DNA from: Candidatus Methanovirga basalitermitum
GTDB taxonomy: Archaea; Methanobacteriota; Methanobacteria; Methanobacteriales; Methanobacteriaceae
Assembly (NCBI GenBank): GCA_031284445.1
Contig: JAISZW010000217.1
Span: 1 to 7,964, forward strand
Length of the DNA stretch: 7,964 nucleotides
Reading direction: 5' to 3'
Shown piece after piece: positions 1 through 6,454 of the stretch. A program made the translations under genes and the position numbers. The notes below the pieces were generated by a model. The model was not told the DNA's origin and searched no databases. It saw only the letters and a program-made list of their open reading frames with translations. How positions within the stretch are numbered: the stretch's first letter is position 1; each line of letters opens with the position of its first letter.

Positions 1-285
1 TTTTATCTATATGAATTTAACTTTGTTTAAAAATTCAAAGTAGTTCAAGATTAATTTTTAAATTTAAATAAGTTTTAAGATGTACTTTTTGAAACTACTA
101 TAATATACCTTTCAGATTCGCCAGATACATTTTTTCATGTCTTGAATTTTTCATGAAAATGAGACACCTTGATTAATAATTATATAAATTCAAAACAATC
201 TATTATACAATATTATAATTAAATATAAATAAAAAGCAAATCAAATGGGGCATTTAAAGTTAAGAAATAGTTAATGTGAAACTAA
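1..285. other. AT-rich intergenic DNA, no gene seen
   Basis: I see no credible coding frame here. The stretch holds a hairpin at 138-166: TGTCT (138-142) pairs with AGACA (162-166) and an inner ATTTT (146-150) pairs with AAAAT (156-160). A looser inverted repeat joins AGTAGTTCAA near 40 with TTGAAACTACT near 90. At about 262-285 the three frames still give short transposase-like pieces (for example V-N-V-K-L-N from 270). The decayed IS4 transposase downstream therefore probably once extended into this stretch and has been shifted out of frame. Confidence 0.5.
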
Positions 286-783
286 ACATGCACAATAGAA
301 ACTTTATTAACCAATATTCCACAAGAAATAGCATCACCCACAGAATTAAAAGAACTATATGGAGAAAGATGGCAAATAGAGAAAGAATACGATGTCTTAA
401 AGAATAAAATACATATGGAAAACTTTTCAGGGAAAAGACGGTAAATAATAGAACAAGACTTCTATTCGCAAATACTCATGCGTAACATACTAATAGCAGT
501 TAAAATAAAATACAATCAAAAAAAAAAAAAAAACTGTAAATATGAATATAAAATAAACATGAACCTATTAGCAGGAAAATTAAAAGGAATACTGTTTGAA
601 ATAATATTCACGGATGAAAAAGAAAAGAAAGAAATTGTGGAAATCATTGTTATAATATGGCAAAAAATATCTCAATAAAAACTAAAGAAAGACCACCCAC
701 AGAGCGGAAAAGAGCAATACCCAAAAGAAAATATCCAAATAATAATAATAAGGAAGAATTTTAAAAAAAAACAGTTAGAATGA
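286..783 (+). pseudogene. IS4-type DDE transposase, decayed C-terminal part
   Basis: This is a remnant of an insertion-sequence transposase that would cut and move its own element using a DDE metal site. Read in one frame from 286, the protein passes E-T-L-L-T-N-I and then LYGERWQIEKEYDVLKNK near 349-402. That stretch carries Y-x2-R-x3-E-x6-K exactly, the YREK signature around the last catalytic Glu of IS4-family transposases. The frame is broken by TAA at 442-444 and 676-678 and ends at TGA 781-783. Conserved-looking sequence continues through each stop (G-K-R-R-stop-I-I-E-Q-D-F-Y), so these are point decays and not gene ends. The N-terminal two thirds, with the first two catalytic Asp residues, are missing or scrambled. 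A run of 16 A (518-533) lies inside the coding frame without shifting it. An apparent 66-residue ORF at 478-678 is only part of this remnant. Confidence 0.8.
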
Positions 784-1213
784 AGAAAAAATAGATGAGA
801 AATTTCTTAAGTTGACATCATTGGTTGATGATAGAAAAATATTTATATTATTAAAAATTAATAATTAAAGTATACTAAAAATTAACTGGTATTGTATGAA
901 GATTATTATAAAAATTAAAAAATAATCATATCCATAATGTCATCAAATTAAGCTATAGCAGATATTTTTGGTTTAAAAAAAATCAACAATTATTAATCGT
1001 AGATAATTTAGGAAAATCTGTAATTTTCCGTTATTGAAAATTTTTAGAAAAAATTAATATTTATTTTATAAACCAATACAATTTTTATTAATTTTGCATG
1101 AAAAACACGAGTCATTTCTTTAAGTTGATGATATTGACAATACCCTCTCATTTTTATTATTAAATACAAAGTTTAATTTTTGAAATTTTTTATTCATTAC
1201 ATGAAATAATTCT
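784..1213. other. AT-rich intergenic DNA behind the transposase remnant
   Basis: No gene is supported. There is a perfect 7-bp hairpin GGAAAAT-ctgta-ATTTTCC at 1011-1029, and a near-repeat of ATTTCTTAAGTTGA (802-815) at 1114-1128 with one extra T. The first copy lies just beyond the transposase frame and is followed by a small hairpin, ATCAT (817-821) with ATGAT (828-832). It may mark the former right end of the insertion sequence. This is inference: no matching left end was found. Confidence 0.4.
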
Positions 1214-1227
1214 ATTGTCATGACAAT
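1214..1227. promoter_or_regulatory. Perfect 14-bp palindrome, candidate operator
   Basis: ATTGTCATGACAAT reads the same on both strands. It ends 10 bases before the TATA-like box at 1238, where a regulator would interfere with TBP/TFB binding. The half-site TGACAAT also occurs at about 1134-1140. The neighbouring small HTH protein is the obvious candidate binder. This is inference. Confidence 0.45.
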
Positions 1228-1237
1228 TTAATATTGA

Positions 1238-1245
1238 TTTATATA
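1238..1245 (+). promoter_or_regulatory. Archaeal TATA box for the HTH gene
   Basis: TTTATATA is the standard methanogen box A. It ends about 25 bases before the ATG at 1270, which places the transcription start at or next to that codon. No Shine-Dalgarno site is seen, so the mRNA is probably leaderless. Confidence 0.5.
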
Positions 1246-1269
1246 TTACGAGTTTCATATATTATAAAT

Positions 1270-1446
1270 ATGAAAAATAAACTTAAAGATAATGGTGATT
1301 CTTTTTTACTTGATTTTATTAAAAAATCAAAGGAATCATACAGAGTACTAATACTTAGACTTCTCAATAAAGGTATGAATAATATAGAAGTAGCCGATTT
1401 ACTGGATATAAGTATTAGTACAGTTAGTAGAATTAAAAATAAATGA
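1270..1446 (+). CDS. Small helix-turn-helix protein (58 aa)
   Basis: This is a 58-residue basic protein whose C-terminal half is a helix-turn-helix. The helices are at about residues 24-33 (YRVLILRLLN) and 39-45, followed by the turn L-D-I-S and a recognition helix at 48-57 (ISTVSRIKNK). The ATG at 1270 is preferred over 1234 because the TATA box at 1238 lies inside any longer version and points to a start near 1270. The gene stops directly after the recognition helix. It is therefore either a minimal DNA-binding regulator or the cut-off N-terminus of a longer protein: IS630-type transposases begin with a similar HTH. One frame over, open sequence continues to 1476, which would fit truncation by a frameshift. 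It lies 93 bases upstream of galU on the same strand, with a palindrome upstream that it could bind. HTH nature: confident. Role: unknown. Confidence 0.6.
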   Translation: MKNKLKDNGDSFLLDFIKKSKESYRVLILRLLNKGMNNIEVADLLDISISTVSRIKNK

Positions 1447-1524
1447 TTTAAAACCATTGACTAAAACAATTGTGTGAATAAAAGAAATAGATTAGAATAT
1501 CTTATATTATTATCTAATAAAATA

Positions 1525-1530
1525 GAGGGA
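1525..1530 (+). promoter_or_regulatory. Ribosome binding site deciding the galU start
   Basis: GAGGGA lies 9 bases before the ATG at 1540. No such site precedes the in-frame GTG at 1474, and the 22 extra residues that start would add are unlike any GalU N-terminus. Confidence 0.6.
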
Positions 1531-1539
1531 TTTTTTTCA

Positions 1540-2385
1540 ATGAAGTGTGTTATTCCAGCTGCAGGTTTGGGTACGAGGTTTCTTCCGATTACTAAAGCAC
1601 AACCAAAAGAGATGTTGCCAGTTTATGATAGACCTACAATACAGTTTGTTATAGAAGAAGCTGTTGCATCAGGTATAGATGATGTTCTCATTGTAACTAG
1701 TAAGGATAAAAGATCAATTGAAGACCATTTTGATAGATCTTGTGAATTGGAGAAAAATTTGGAGGAACATGGAAAGTTTGACCTTTTAAAAACAGTTGAA
1801 GAAATGTCTGACTTGGCAGATATTTTTTATATTAGACAGAAAAAGCAAAAAGGTCTTGGGGATGCTATTTATTGTGCGAAGAAGCATGTTGGTGATGAAC
1901 CTTTTGTGGTTATGCTGGGCGATATTGTTACAAAGTCAGATGTGCCATGTACTAAACAGTTGATTGATTTGTCTAAAAGGTATAATTCGTCAGTCATTGC
2001 TGTGGAAAAGGTTCCTGATGAGAAAGTTGAAAGATATGGTATAATAGATGGAACAATGGTATCTGATGATATATATAAAGTTAATGCCCTTGTTGAAAAG
2101 CCTAAAATTAGTGAGAAACCTTCTAATTTAGCTATTATGGGTCGATATGTTTTGTATCCTGAATTGTTTGATTATATTGAAGATACTGAGCCTGGTGCTG
2201 GTGGTGAGATTCAATTAACAGATGCGATGGCTAAGTTAAGTTCTGTTTATGCTAGTGTTTTTAATGGTCGTTCTTATGATATTGGAAATAAGATTGATTG
2301 GTTGAAAACATCATTAGAATTTGCATTGACTGATATGGAACATAAAGATGAGATACTAGATTATATACATGAATTAATAAAATAA
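1540..2385 (+). CDS. galU: UTP--glucose-1-phosphate uridylyltransferase
   Basis: This cytoplasmic enzyme joins UTP and glucose-1-phosphate into UDP-glucose and pyrophosphate. It feeds sugar donors to cell-wall and surface glycan synthesis and to nucleotide-sugar interconversion. With the start at 1540 it has 281 residues, normal for the family. The nucleotidyltransferase signature is at residues 7-28 (A-A-G-L-G-T-R-F-L-P, then K-A-Q-P-K-E-M-L-P-V). Other GalU marks are K-G-L-G-D-A (104-109), M-L-G-D (125-128, metal-binding Asp 128), V-E-K-P (185-188), G-A-G-G-E-I-Q-L-T-D (219-228) and Y-D-I-G-N-K (246-251), with a catalytic-type Lys in the last. No key residue is missing. It is followed 45 bases later by an unrecognised coiled-coil gene on the same strand, probably co-transcribed. 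A weak TATA-like TTATATTA lies at 1502-1509. Paralogous glucose-1-phosphate thymidylyltransferases lack this pattern, so the call is firm. Confidence 0.95.
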   Translation: MKCVIPAAGLGTRFLPITKAQPKEMLPVYDRPTIQFVIEEAVASGIDDVLIVTSKDKRSIEDHFDRSCELEKNLEEHGKFDLLKTVEEMSDLADIFYIRQKKQKGLGDAIYCAKKHVGDEPFVVMLGDIVTKSDVPCTKQLIDLSKRYNSSVIAVEKVPDEKVERYGIIDGTMVSDDIYKVNALVEKPKISEKPSNLAIMGRYVLYPELFDYIEDTEPGAGGEIQLTDAMAKLSSVYASVFNGRSYDIGNKIDWLKTSLEFALTDMEHKDEILDYIHELIK

Positions 2386-2430
2386 ATTGTAATATCGAAA
2401 TGTGAATATGATTGCAAGGATGGTCTTAAA

Positions 2431-3081
2431 ATGGTAAATATTAATAATAAAACTGATGGATCACATACTAAAGATTATAGTTCAGCTAAGATTCAAATAT
2501 CTAAAGATAAGTCTAATAAAGATAAATTCTCTAAATATCAGTCACCACCTAAACCTTACACAAACAAGCGACACGACAATGGTCATTCACAAAGCAATCA
2601 ATACCAAAACCATCGTTTACAAAGTGATCAAGCAGATAAAATGCCAAAAAACCACAAATTTAATAATTCGTATGTAAATGATTTAAAAAACGAGATTAGA
2701 ACTTTAAAAACTCAGATAGATGAACAAAAAAAAGAAAGTATGATTGAAATTTCAGATTTAAAAAAGAAAATTTTCAGACTACATAATGAAAAATCTAAGT
2801 TGTCAAAAAGTGTTGAGGTAAATGAAGTTAAAGAAGTAGACCATAAACTTAAAAATGTTGAAAAACTCAAACAAGATTTATTAAAATCTCAACACAAAAA
2901 TACCGTTATTAAAGATATTCTTGATGAAACACGAGAAAATGTTGATGCTTTAAAAATGGATAATGAAAATTTAATAGCTATAATCGAAGATTTTGGTAAT
3001 TTAGGACTCATTGATTCTTTAAAACGAAAAAAGCCAGATAGTTATTATAAGTTTTTTAAAAATTCACAAAATCTAAACTAA
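2431..3081 (+). CDS. Unrecognised coiled-coil protein (216 aa)
   Basis: I do not recognise the family. Three parts can be seen. Residues 1-79 are a low-complexity, polar stretch rich in Ser, Asn, Lys, Gln and His, likely disordered. Residues 81-125 form a heptad-like coiled coil (YVNDLKNEIRTLKTQI and on), and after a short break a second coil covers about 134-186. The tail (189-216) is short and ends in aromatic and basic residues (S-Y-Y-K-F-F-K). There is no signal peptide, membrane span or Cys, so it is probably a cytoplasmic scaffold or self-assembling protein. The start is supported by AGGATGGT at 2417-2424. It lies 45 bases behind galU, the likely operon partner, and its stop is 17 bases from the stop of the oppositely oriented metallohydrolase. 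An out-of-frame ORF over 2456-2677 is a shadow. Confidence 0.75.
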   Translation: MVNINNKTDGSHTKDYSSAKIQISKDKSNKDKFSKYQSPPKPYTNKRHDNGHSQSNQYQNHRLQSDQADKMPKNHKFNNSYVNDLKNEIRTLKTQIDEQKKESMIEISDLKKKIFRLHNEKSKLSKSVEVNEVKEVDHKLKNVEKLKQDLLKSQHKNTVIKDILDETRENVDALKMDNENLIAIIEDFGNLGLIDSLKRKKPDSYYKFFKNSQNLN

Positions 3082-3098
3082 ATCGTGATGAAAGATCT

Positions 3099-3782
3099 TC
3101 AATCCCAATTCTCTTTATTAAGTTTTTTTCCAAGCTCTTTTAATTTAGTTTCTTTTTCTCTATAGTCTGGGAACATATTCTCCACTTCTCTCCAAAATCT
3201 CTTTGAATGATTATGTTCTTTAATATGACAAAGTTCATGGACAACCACATAATCAATCACATCATCAGAAGCCATTAAAAGTCTCCATGAAAAATTAAGA
3301 GAATTTTTTCCACTACAACTCCCCCATCTTGTTTTAGCACTTGTGATTCTGAAATTAGACGGAATTATTTTAGTTTTCTGGGTGAAGTAACTTATTCTAC
3401 TTCCAATATATGGCTTAGCTATTTTTTTATACATTTCAATTGTAATCTGCATAATCTGTTTTGAGTTAGCCTTTTCATATATATAAAATTTATCATCCTT
3501 AAAATAGGCATATTTATCCTTAATTGGGACTATAAGAACATTTTTTCCCATTAATTTTACAGTATCTCCAAAATTCAATCTAAAATCATTTCTAACTTGA
3601 TGATCATCTAAAATTCTATCTTCATGTTCCTTAATCCATCTTTCTTTAGAGTTCACAAATTCTTCTATTTCTAAATCAGATACACTAAAAGGAGATCTTA
3701 CCTCAAGACTCCCATTTTTATTTATATGAATAGCTATTGTTTTCCTTTTAGAACGAATTATTTTGTACTTAAACTTATTCAT
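3099..3782 (-). CDS. YgjP/DUF45-type zinc metallohydrolase
   Basis: This is a 227-residue protein of the M48-like YgjP/DUF45 (WLM/SprT-related) metal-dependent hydrolase family, usual length 220-240. The zinc motif V-V-H-E-L-C-H is at residues 180-186 (His182, Glu183, His186). The third ligand is most likely His192 in the conserved N-H-S-x-x-F-W (191-197). Upstream is the family motif T-R-W-G-S-C-S (151-157) followed by L-N-F-S-W-R-L (162-168). The N-terminal half starts with basic beta-strand sequence (I-R-S-K-R-K-T-I-A-I-H-I), also typical. There is no signal peptide, so it should act in the cytoplasm. The physiological substrate is unknown for most members; peptide or nucleotide phosphate bonds have both been proposed. 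The ATG at 3780-3782 has no good Shine-Dalgarno site, but no better start lies downstream. It is transcribed alone and converges with the coiled-coil gene. Confidence 0.88.
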   Translation of the reverse strand: MNKFKYKIIRSKRKTIAIHINKNGSLEVRSPFSVSDLEIEEFVNSKERWIKEHEDRILDDHQVRNDFRLNFGDTVKLMGKNVLIVPIKDKYAYFKDDKFYIYEKANSKQIMQITIEMYKKIAKPYIGSRISYFTQKTKIIPSNFRITSAKTRWGSCSGKNSLNFSWRLLMASDDVIDYVVVHELCHIKEHNHSKRFWREVENMFPDYREKETKLKELGKKLNKENWD

Positions 3783-3864
3783 GATCTTAAATTCTCTAAT
3801 ATGATTTGAATATCTAAAATTTTGCTTTTAAGATGCTGTTCGATTAAATTTCTACTTGATGAGT

Positions 3865-3884
3865 GATAAATATTTATATTTATC
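3865..3884 (-). promoter_or_regulatory. Dyad / TATA-like element upstream of the metallohydrolase
   Basis: GATAAATA (3865-3872) and TATTTATC (3877-3884) form a perfect inverted repeat around TTTA. It lies 83 bases upstream of the metallohydrolase ATG. The core could serve as a box A on the minus strand, as an operator, or as both. Which of these it is cannot be settled from sequence. Confidence 0.3.
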
Positions 3885-4079
3885 TTCTTTTAAAAAAATG
3901 TGTCTCTGTAAAAATCAATGGGAATTAATAATTAACAATCTGCATTTTTACATTTGAAATCGTTCAATTTTTATCTGTCTTCTTTAAAATTAAAGATGAA
4001 TAGAATTAATTTAAAGAATTAAGAATTTTTAATCTATATTTTCTTAATCTAAGAATTTTAAGACTAAATCATGAACATG

Positions 4080-4163
4080 AAAAAAGTCGATTCCCATACA
4101 TCATTGGCACAACCAAGAATGTTAAAAAAATATTAGAAACTGGGCAACAATTCTAAAATCGAC
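4080..4163 (-). terminator. Hairpin element with T-run, possible terminator or small structured RNA
   Basis: GTCGATT (4086-4092) pairs with AATCGAC (4157-4163). Within it TTGG (4104-4107) pairs with CCAA (4113-4116) and AGAA (4134-4137) with TTCT (4151-4154), giving a possible three-way junction. Read on the minus strand, the outer stem is followed by six T (4085-4080), as at a terminator for the lysK side. The pairing is seen directly; the function is inferred. Confidence 0.4.
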
Positions 4164-4239
4164 AAAAAACCATCATTTTGACAATTATTATAGATCTCTA
4201 CATATACATGTAAAATAACTTTTACAGCTATTTTGAAGA

Positions 4240-4410
4240 TTAAAAAATATCCGTCTCCCACCTTGTAGCATTTGCAATTATTCCATCAATTTCACTTTGA
4301 GTATAAGTATGTCCTCCACTTCCAAGAGCCGCACAGAATATAAAAAACAAAAACAATGCTAATATTCCAAATAATCCAATACGTAATTTGCTGAACCTCC
4401 TTGACTCCAC
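4240..4410 (-). CDS. Small single-span membrane protein (about 56 aa)
   Basis: A short open frame on the minus strand, 89 bases behind lysK, encodes V-E-S-R-R-F-S-K-L-R followed by a hydrophobic segment at residues 11-29 (IGLFGILALFLFFIFCAAL). A polar tail follows (G-S-G-G-H-T-Y-T-Q-S-E-I-D-G-I-I-A-N-A-T-R-W-E-T-D-I-F). The basic N-terminus and the hydrophobic span predict one membrane helix with the N-terminus inside. The only standard start in frame is GTG at 4408-4410, with GGTGA ten bases upstream, a spacing longer than usual. The frame stays open to 4467 and the extra residues (R-K-S-V-I-D-G-E-L-K-Y) look protein-like, so this may be the tail of a gene whose 5' end has decayed. No family recognised. 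Confidence 0.45.
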   Translation of the reverse strand: MESRRFSKLRIGLFGILALFLFFIFCAALGSGGHTYTQSEIDGIIANATRWETDIF

Positions 4411-4475
4411 ATATTTTAATTCACCATCAATTACACTTTTCCTAATAGTATCCTTTTTTAATAATTTTCAAAGAG

Positions 4476-4494
4476 AGATATAGTTTAAATATCT
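4476..4494 (-). terminator. Weak hairpin after lysK
   Basis: AGATAT (4476-4481) and ATATCT (4489-4494) form a 6-bp stem five bases past the lysK stop. No T-run follows on the minus strand, so a termination role is doubtful. Confidence 0.2.
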
Positions 4495-4499
4495 ACAAA

Positions 4500-6080
4500 T
4501 CATGCTTCTAACCTTAATCTTTTGATTAAAAAGTTTTTTTCTAAAGATAATAGAAATGATGCTGCTTTTGGACCTTTTTTTTGTCCAAGAGTAACTTTAT
4601 AAATGGTTTGAAATGCTTTTTGAGGTTTTAATTCATGTTCATGGATTATTTTATACATTTTATCATGAAGCTCTGTAGCATCATTAAAATCATTATTTTC
4701 AACAAGAATAGCTAAACTTTTAAGGAATATTTTTTCATCATCTTTAAATTCTAACTTTGGAATTTTTCTAGAAATATTAAACTTAACAAACTTAGGGGCA
4801 TATTTATCTAACCAGTTAGCCACATTTTCCAATCTTTTTTCAAATTCATTGATTTCTTCTTCATTTAAGTCTTTAAATCCTTTATATTTAAAGCTTTCAC
4901 TTAACTGAGAGTTTTTCTTCAAAATCTCAAAAATCCCTTCTAAATTTCCTCCAATAATTTGATATGCTACAGTTAAAAACCTATAAGGTGGTCTAAATGG
5001 AAGTCTATCTTCATCAGATATTTTAGCTATTTCATATATTTTTTTGAACTTCCTCTCCTCTTTTTCTGATGGAGCTTGTTCTTCATCATAGTAAACCTTT
5101 TCAACCTTGTCAAACTGTTCTATAAAATCCAAAAAGTGCATTTTAGGTGAAAAATCCTTATGTTTCATTGGTTTACTCCTAAATATAAAATAATTAAGAC
5201 TCTCAGGAGGTCCTATTGATAACCATTGCTTTGGTGTGAAAAAAATTCCTTTAGATTTAGACATAACATCACCATCTAAAGTGATCCATTCATAAGGTAC
5301 TGGATATGGAGCAGGATAATTGAAAATCTCACTTGAAATAATTTTACTTACATCATAAGAACCACCATTCGTTGCATGGTCTTTTCCAAATGGTTCACAA
5401 GTAACATTGAAAATTTTCCATCTTGCAGCCCATTCAACTCTCCATGTAAGCTTACCACTACCTGATTTAATATCTATTTCACCCTCATATCCACAGTCAC
5501 ATATATATGAAACCAGATCTCCATTGTAGTCATGACTATAAGTAGTGTTTACCCTGCCACATTTCTCGCATATAGGGTTATATGGTAACCAATCATCATT
5601 TAAAGGTTGTTTTCTATATTGATTAAAAATTTCCCTAATTTTTTCACTATCATCCAAAGCAGTTCTTATATAATTATCATACAAACCCTTTTTATAGGTT
5701 TCAAATAATGAATAGTGAGTTAATTCAATTCCATAATCATCTAAAACATCAAAAAGGGGTTTTTCAAAGTGTTCTACAAAATTGCTATCAATCCCATCTG
5801 GAGACGGGATGTTATAATACGGAACCCCAAGATATTTCTTAAATTCAGAAGGTAAGGGATATGGAACTTTTCTAAGAGGATCATAATCATCAGCCATCCA
5901 AATAGTTTCACAATTTCGCCCCATCTCTCTTAACTTCTTTCCAAGACAACTTGCTATAAAAATATCGCAAGAATTTCCTATATGTATAGATCCTGATATA
6001 GATGTACCGCTTGCAATGACATGTTTTTCAACATCCATATCATTTAAATCATTAACTATTTTCTCAATCCAATGTTCCAT
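4500..6080 (-). CDS. lysK: Class I (archaeal-type) lysyl-tRNA synthetase
   Basis: LysK charges tRNA-Lys with lysine using ATP, in the cytoplasm. Class I LysRS is the form used by most archaea and a few bacteria, and is unrelated to class II LysS. From the start at 6080 the protein has 526 residues, the normal length. The Rossmann domain begins with A-S-G-T-S-I-S-G-S-I-H-I-G-N (23-36), holding the HIGH-type motif at 33-36. Two zinc-finger-like pairs follow, C-E-K-C (171-174) and C-D-C (194-196), then F-G-K-D-H-A-T-N-G-G-S-Y (231-242). The KMSKS loop appears as V-M-S-K-S-K-G (272-278), a V in place of the first K. The helical anticodon-binding domain ends with G-Q-K-K-G-P-K (499-505). The upstream in-frame ATG at 6116 would add 12 residues; the GGTGAT site just before 6080 argues for the shorter form. 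All core motifs are intact. Confidence 0.95.
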   Translation of the reverse strand: MEHWIEKIVNDLNDMDVEKHVIASGTSISGSIHIGNSCDIFIASCLGKKLREMGRNCETIWMADDYDPLRKVPYPLPSEFKKYLGVPYYNIPSPDGIDSNFVEHFEKPLFDVLDDYGIELTHYSLFETYKKGLYDNYIRTALDDSEKIREIFNQYRKQPLNDDWLPYNPICEKCGRVNTTYSHDYNGDLVSYICDCGYEGEIDIKSGSGKLTWRVEWAARWKIFNVTCEPFGKDHATNGGSYDVSKIISSEIFNYPAPYPVPYEWITLDGDVMSKSKGIFFTPKQWLSIGPPESLNYFIFRSKPMKHKDFSPKMHFLDFIEQFDKVEKVYYDEEQAPSEKEERKFKKIYEIAKISDEDRLPFRPPYRFLTVAYQIIGGNLEGIFEILKKNSQLSESFKYKGFKDLNEEEINEFEKRLENVANWLDKYAPKFVKFNISRKIPKLEFKDDEKIFLKSLAILVENNDFNDATELHDKMYKIIHEHELKPQKAFQTIYKVTLGQKKGPKAASFLLSLEKNFLIKRLRLEA

Positions 6081-6083
6081 TAC

Positions 6084-6089
6084 ATCACC
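6084..6089 (-). promoter_or_regulatory. Ribosome binding site deciding the lysK start
   Basis: On the minus strand this reads GGTGAT, three bases before ATG 6080. It matches the 3' half of the archaeal AGGAGGTGAT site at the expected spacing. It selects this ATG over the one at 6116. Confidence 0.75.
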
Positions 6090-6101
6090 ATAACAATAAT
6101 T

Positions 6102-6139
6102 AGTTGACTTTTTCAATAAATATGATTTAAGTTGACTTT
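6102..6139 (-). promoter_or_regulatory. Direct repeat in the lysK upstream region
   Basis: AGTTGACTTT occurs at 6102-6111 and again at 6130-6139, 28 bases apart on the plus-strand reading. On the minus strand the copies read AAAGTCAACT, just upstream of and overlapping the possible start at 6116. The 28-bp spacing is close to but not exactly three helical turns. It may be a regulator site, or chance in AT-rich DNA. Confidence 0.3.
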
Positions 6140-6393
6140 AGTGTATAGATTTTTAATTAATCATCGATTTCAAAACTATTTTCTTATATTTTATAAATTA
6201 ATATTCATTTTTTTATTTTAAAAAAATTGGTTATTATTCTAATTCCAATTTTATCATCTGAAAATAGTGTTTTACAAAATTAAATTTTTTAAGTGACTCT
6301 ATCAAAAATTTGGTTGATAAAAGTTCTTATATCAGCTTATAACAGTTGTTATAAGCCTCTATTAATAAAAAAATCTGTAATATTTAATAATCT
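6140..6393. other. Divergent intergenic region between lysK and the HD pseudogene
   Basis: No gene is seen. A TTTATAAA box at 6190-6197 could be the lysK TATA box (leader of about 85 bases), and a weaker box at about 6145-6152 would give a shorter leader. The strong dyad at 6335-6356 is listed separately. The N-terminal HD-domain coding sequence expected upstream of 6394 (HD catalytic motif) is absent in all three plus frames, so it has been deleted or scrambled. Confidence 0.4.
6335..6356. repeat. 22-bp dyad with 10-bp arms
   Basis: GCTTATAACA and TGTTATAAGC are perfect inverted copies separated by GT. It lies about 38 bases before the 5' HD fragment. It could be an operator, a recombinase or deletion scar, or an RNA hairpin with too small a loop to fold as drawn. 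Confidence 0.6.
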
Positions 6394-6454
6394 ATGAATC
6401 AACAAGAAATGCCACACAATAATACATATGTTAATGACATATTTAAAGGTAATG
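6394..6454 (+). pseudogene. HD-domain phosphohydrolase, 5' fragment before the insertion
   Basis: A 29-codon frame starting at ATG 6394 encodes H-N-N-T-Y-V-N-D-I-F-K-G-N-G just before 6455. In HD phosphohydrolases of the COG1078 type, an I-x-D-I-I-x-G-x-G-K-Y-G-Q segment stands directly before the S-x-E-L-D-x-D-R-M-D-Y motif. That second motif is found at 6969 onward. I read this piece as the upstream half of the same gene, separated from the rest by the structured insertion. The N-terminal HD metal-site domain is not present. The link is made by recalled family pattern and is moderately sure. Confidence 0.5.

Larger units (their letters stand above)
3783..4239. other. Intergenic region with several dyads, no gene
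   Basis: No convincing coding frame is present in these roughly 450 bases. The left part is the 5' flank of the metallohydrolase gene and contains the 3865-3884 dyad. An AT inverted repeat joins ATTAAGAA (4018-4025) with TTCTTAAT (4041-4048). The element at 4080-4163 is described separately. A 21-residue open frame at about 4071 overlaps that element and has no ribosome site, so it is not called. Confidence 0.5.

Noticed and set aside
1239..1457. Minus-strand ORF of 72 codons
   Set aside because: It is an antisense shadow of the HTH gene, with no ribosome site or family resemblance.
1474..1539. GTG start extending galU by 22 residues
   Set aside because: There is no ribosome site before it, the added residues do not resemble a GalU N-terminus, and GAGGGA precedes the ATG at 1540.
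6081..6116. Longer lysK start at ATG 6116
   Set aside because: The GGTGAT site sits three bases before ATG 6080, and M-E-H-W-I-E-K matches the usual beginning of class I LysRS.
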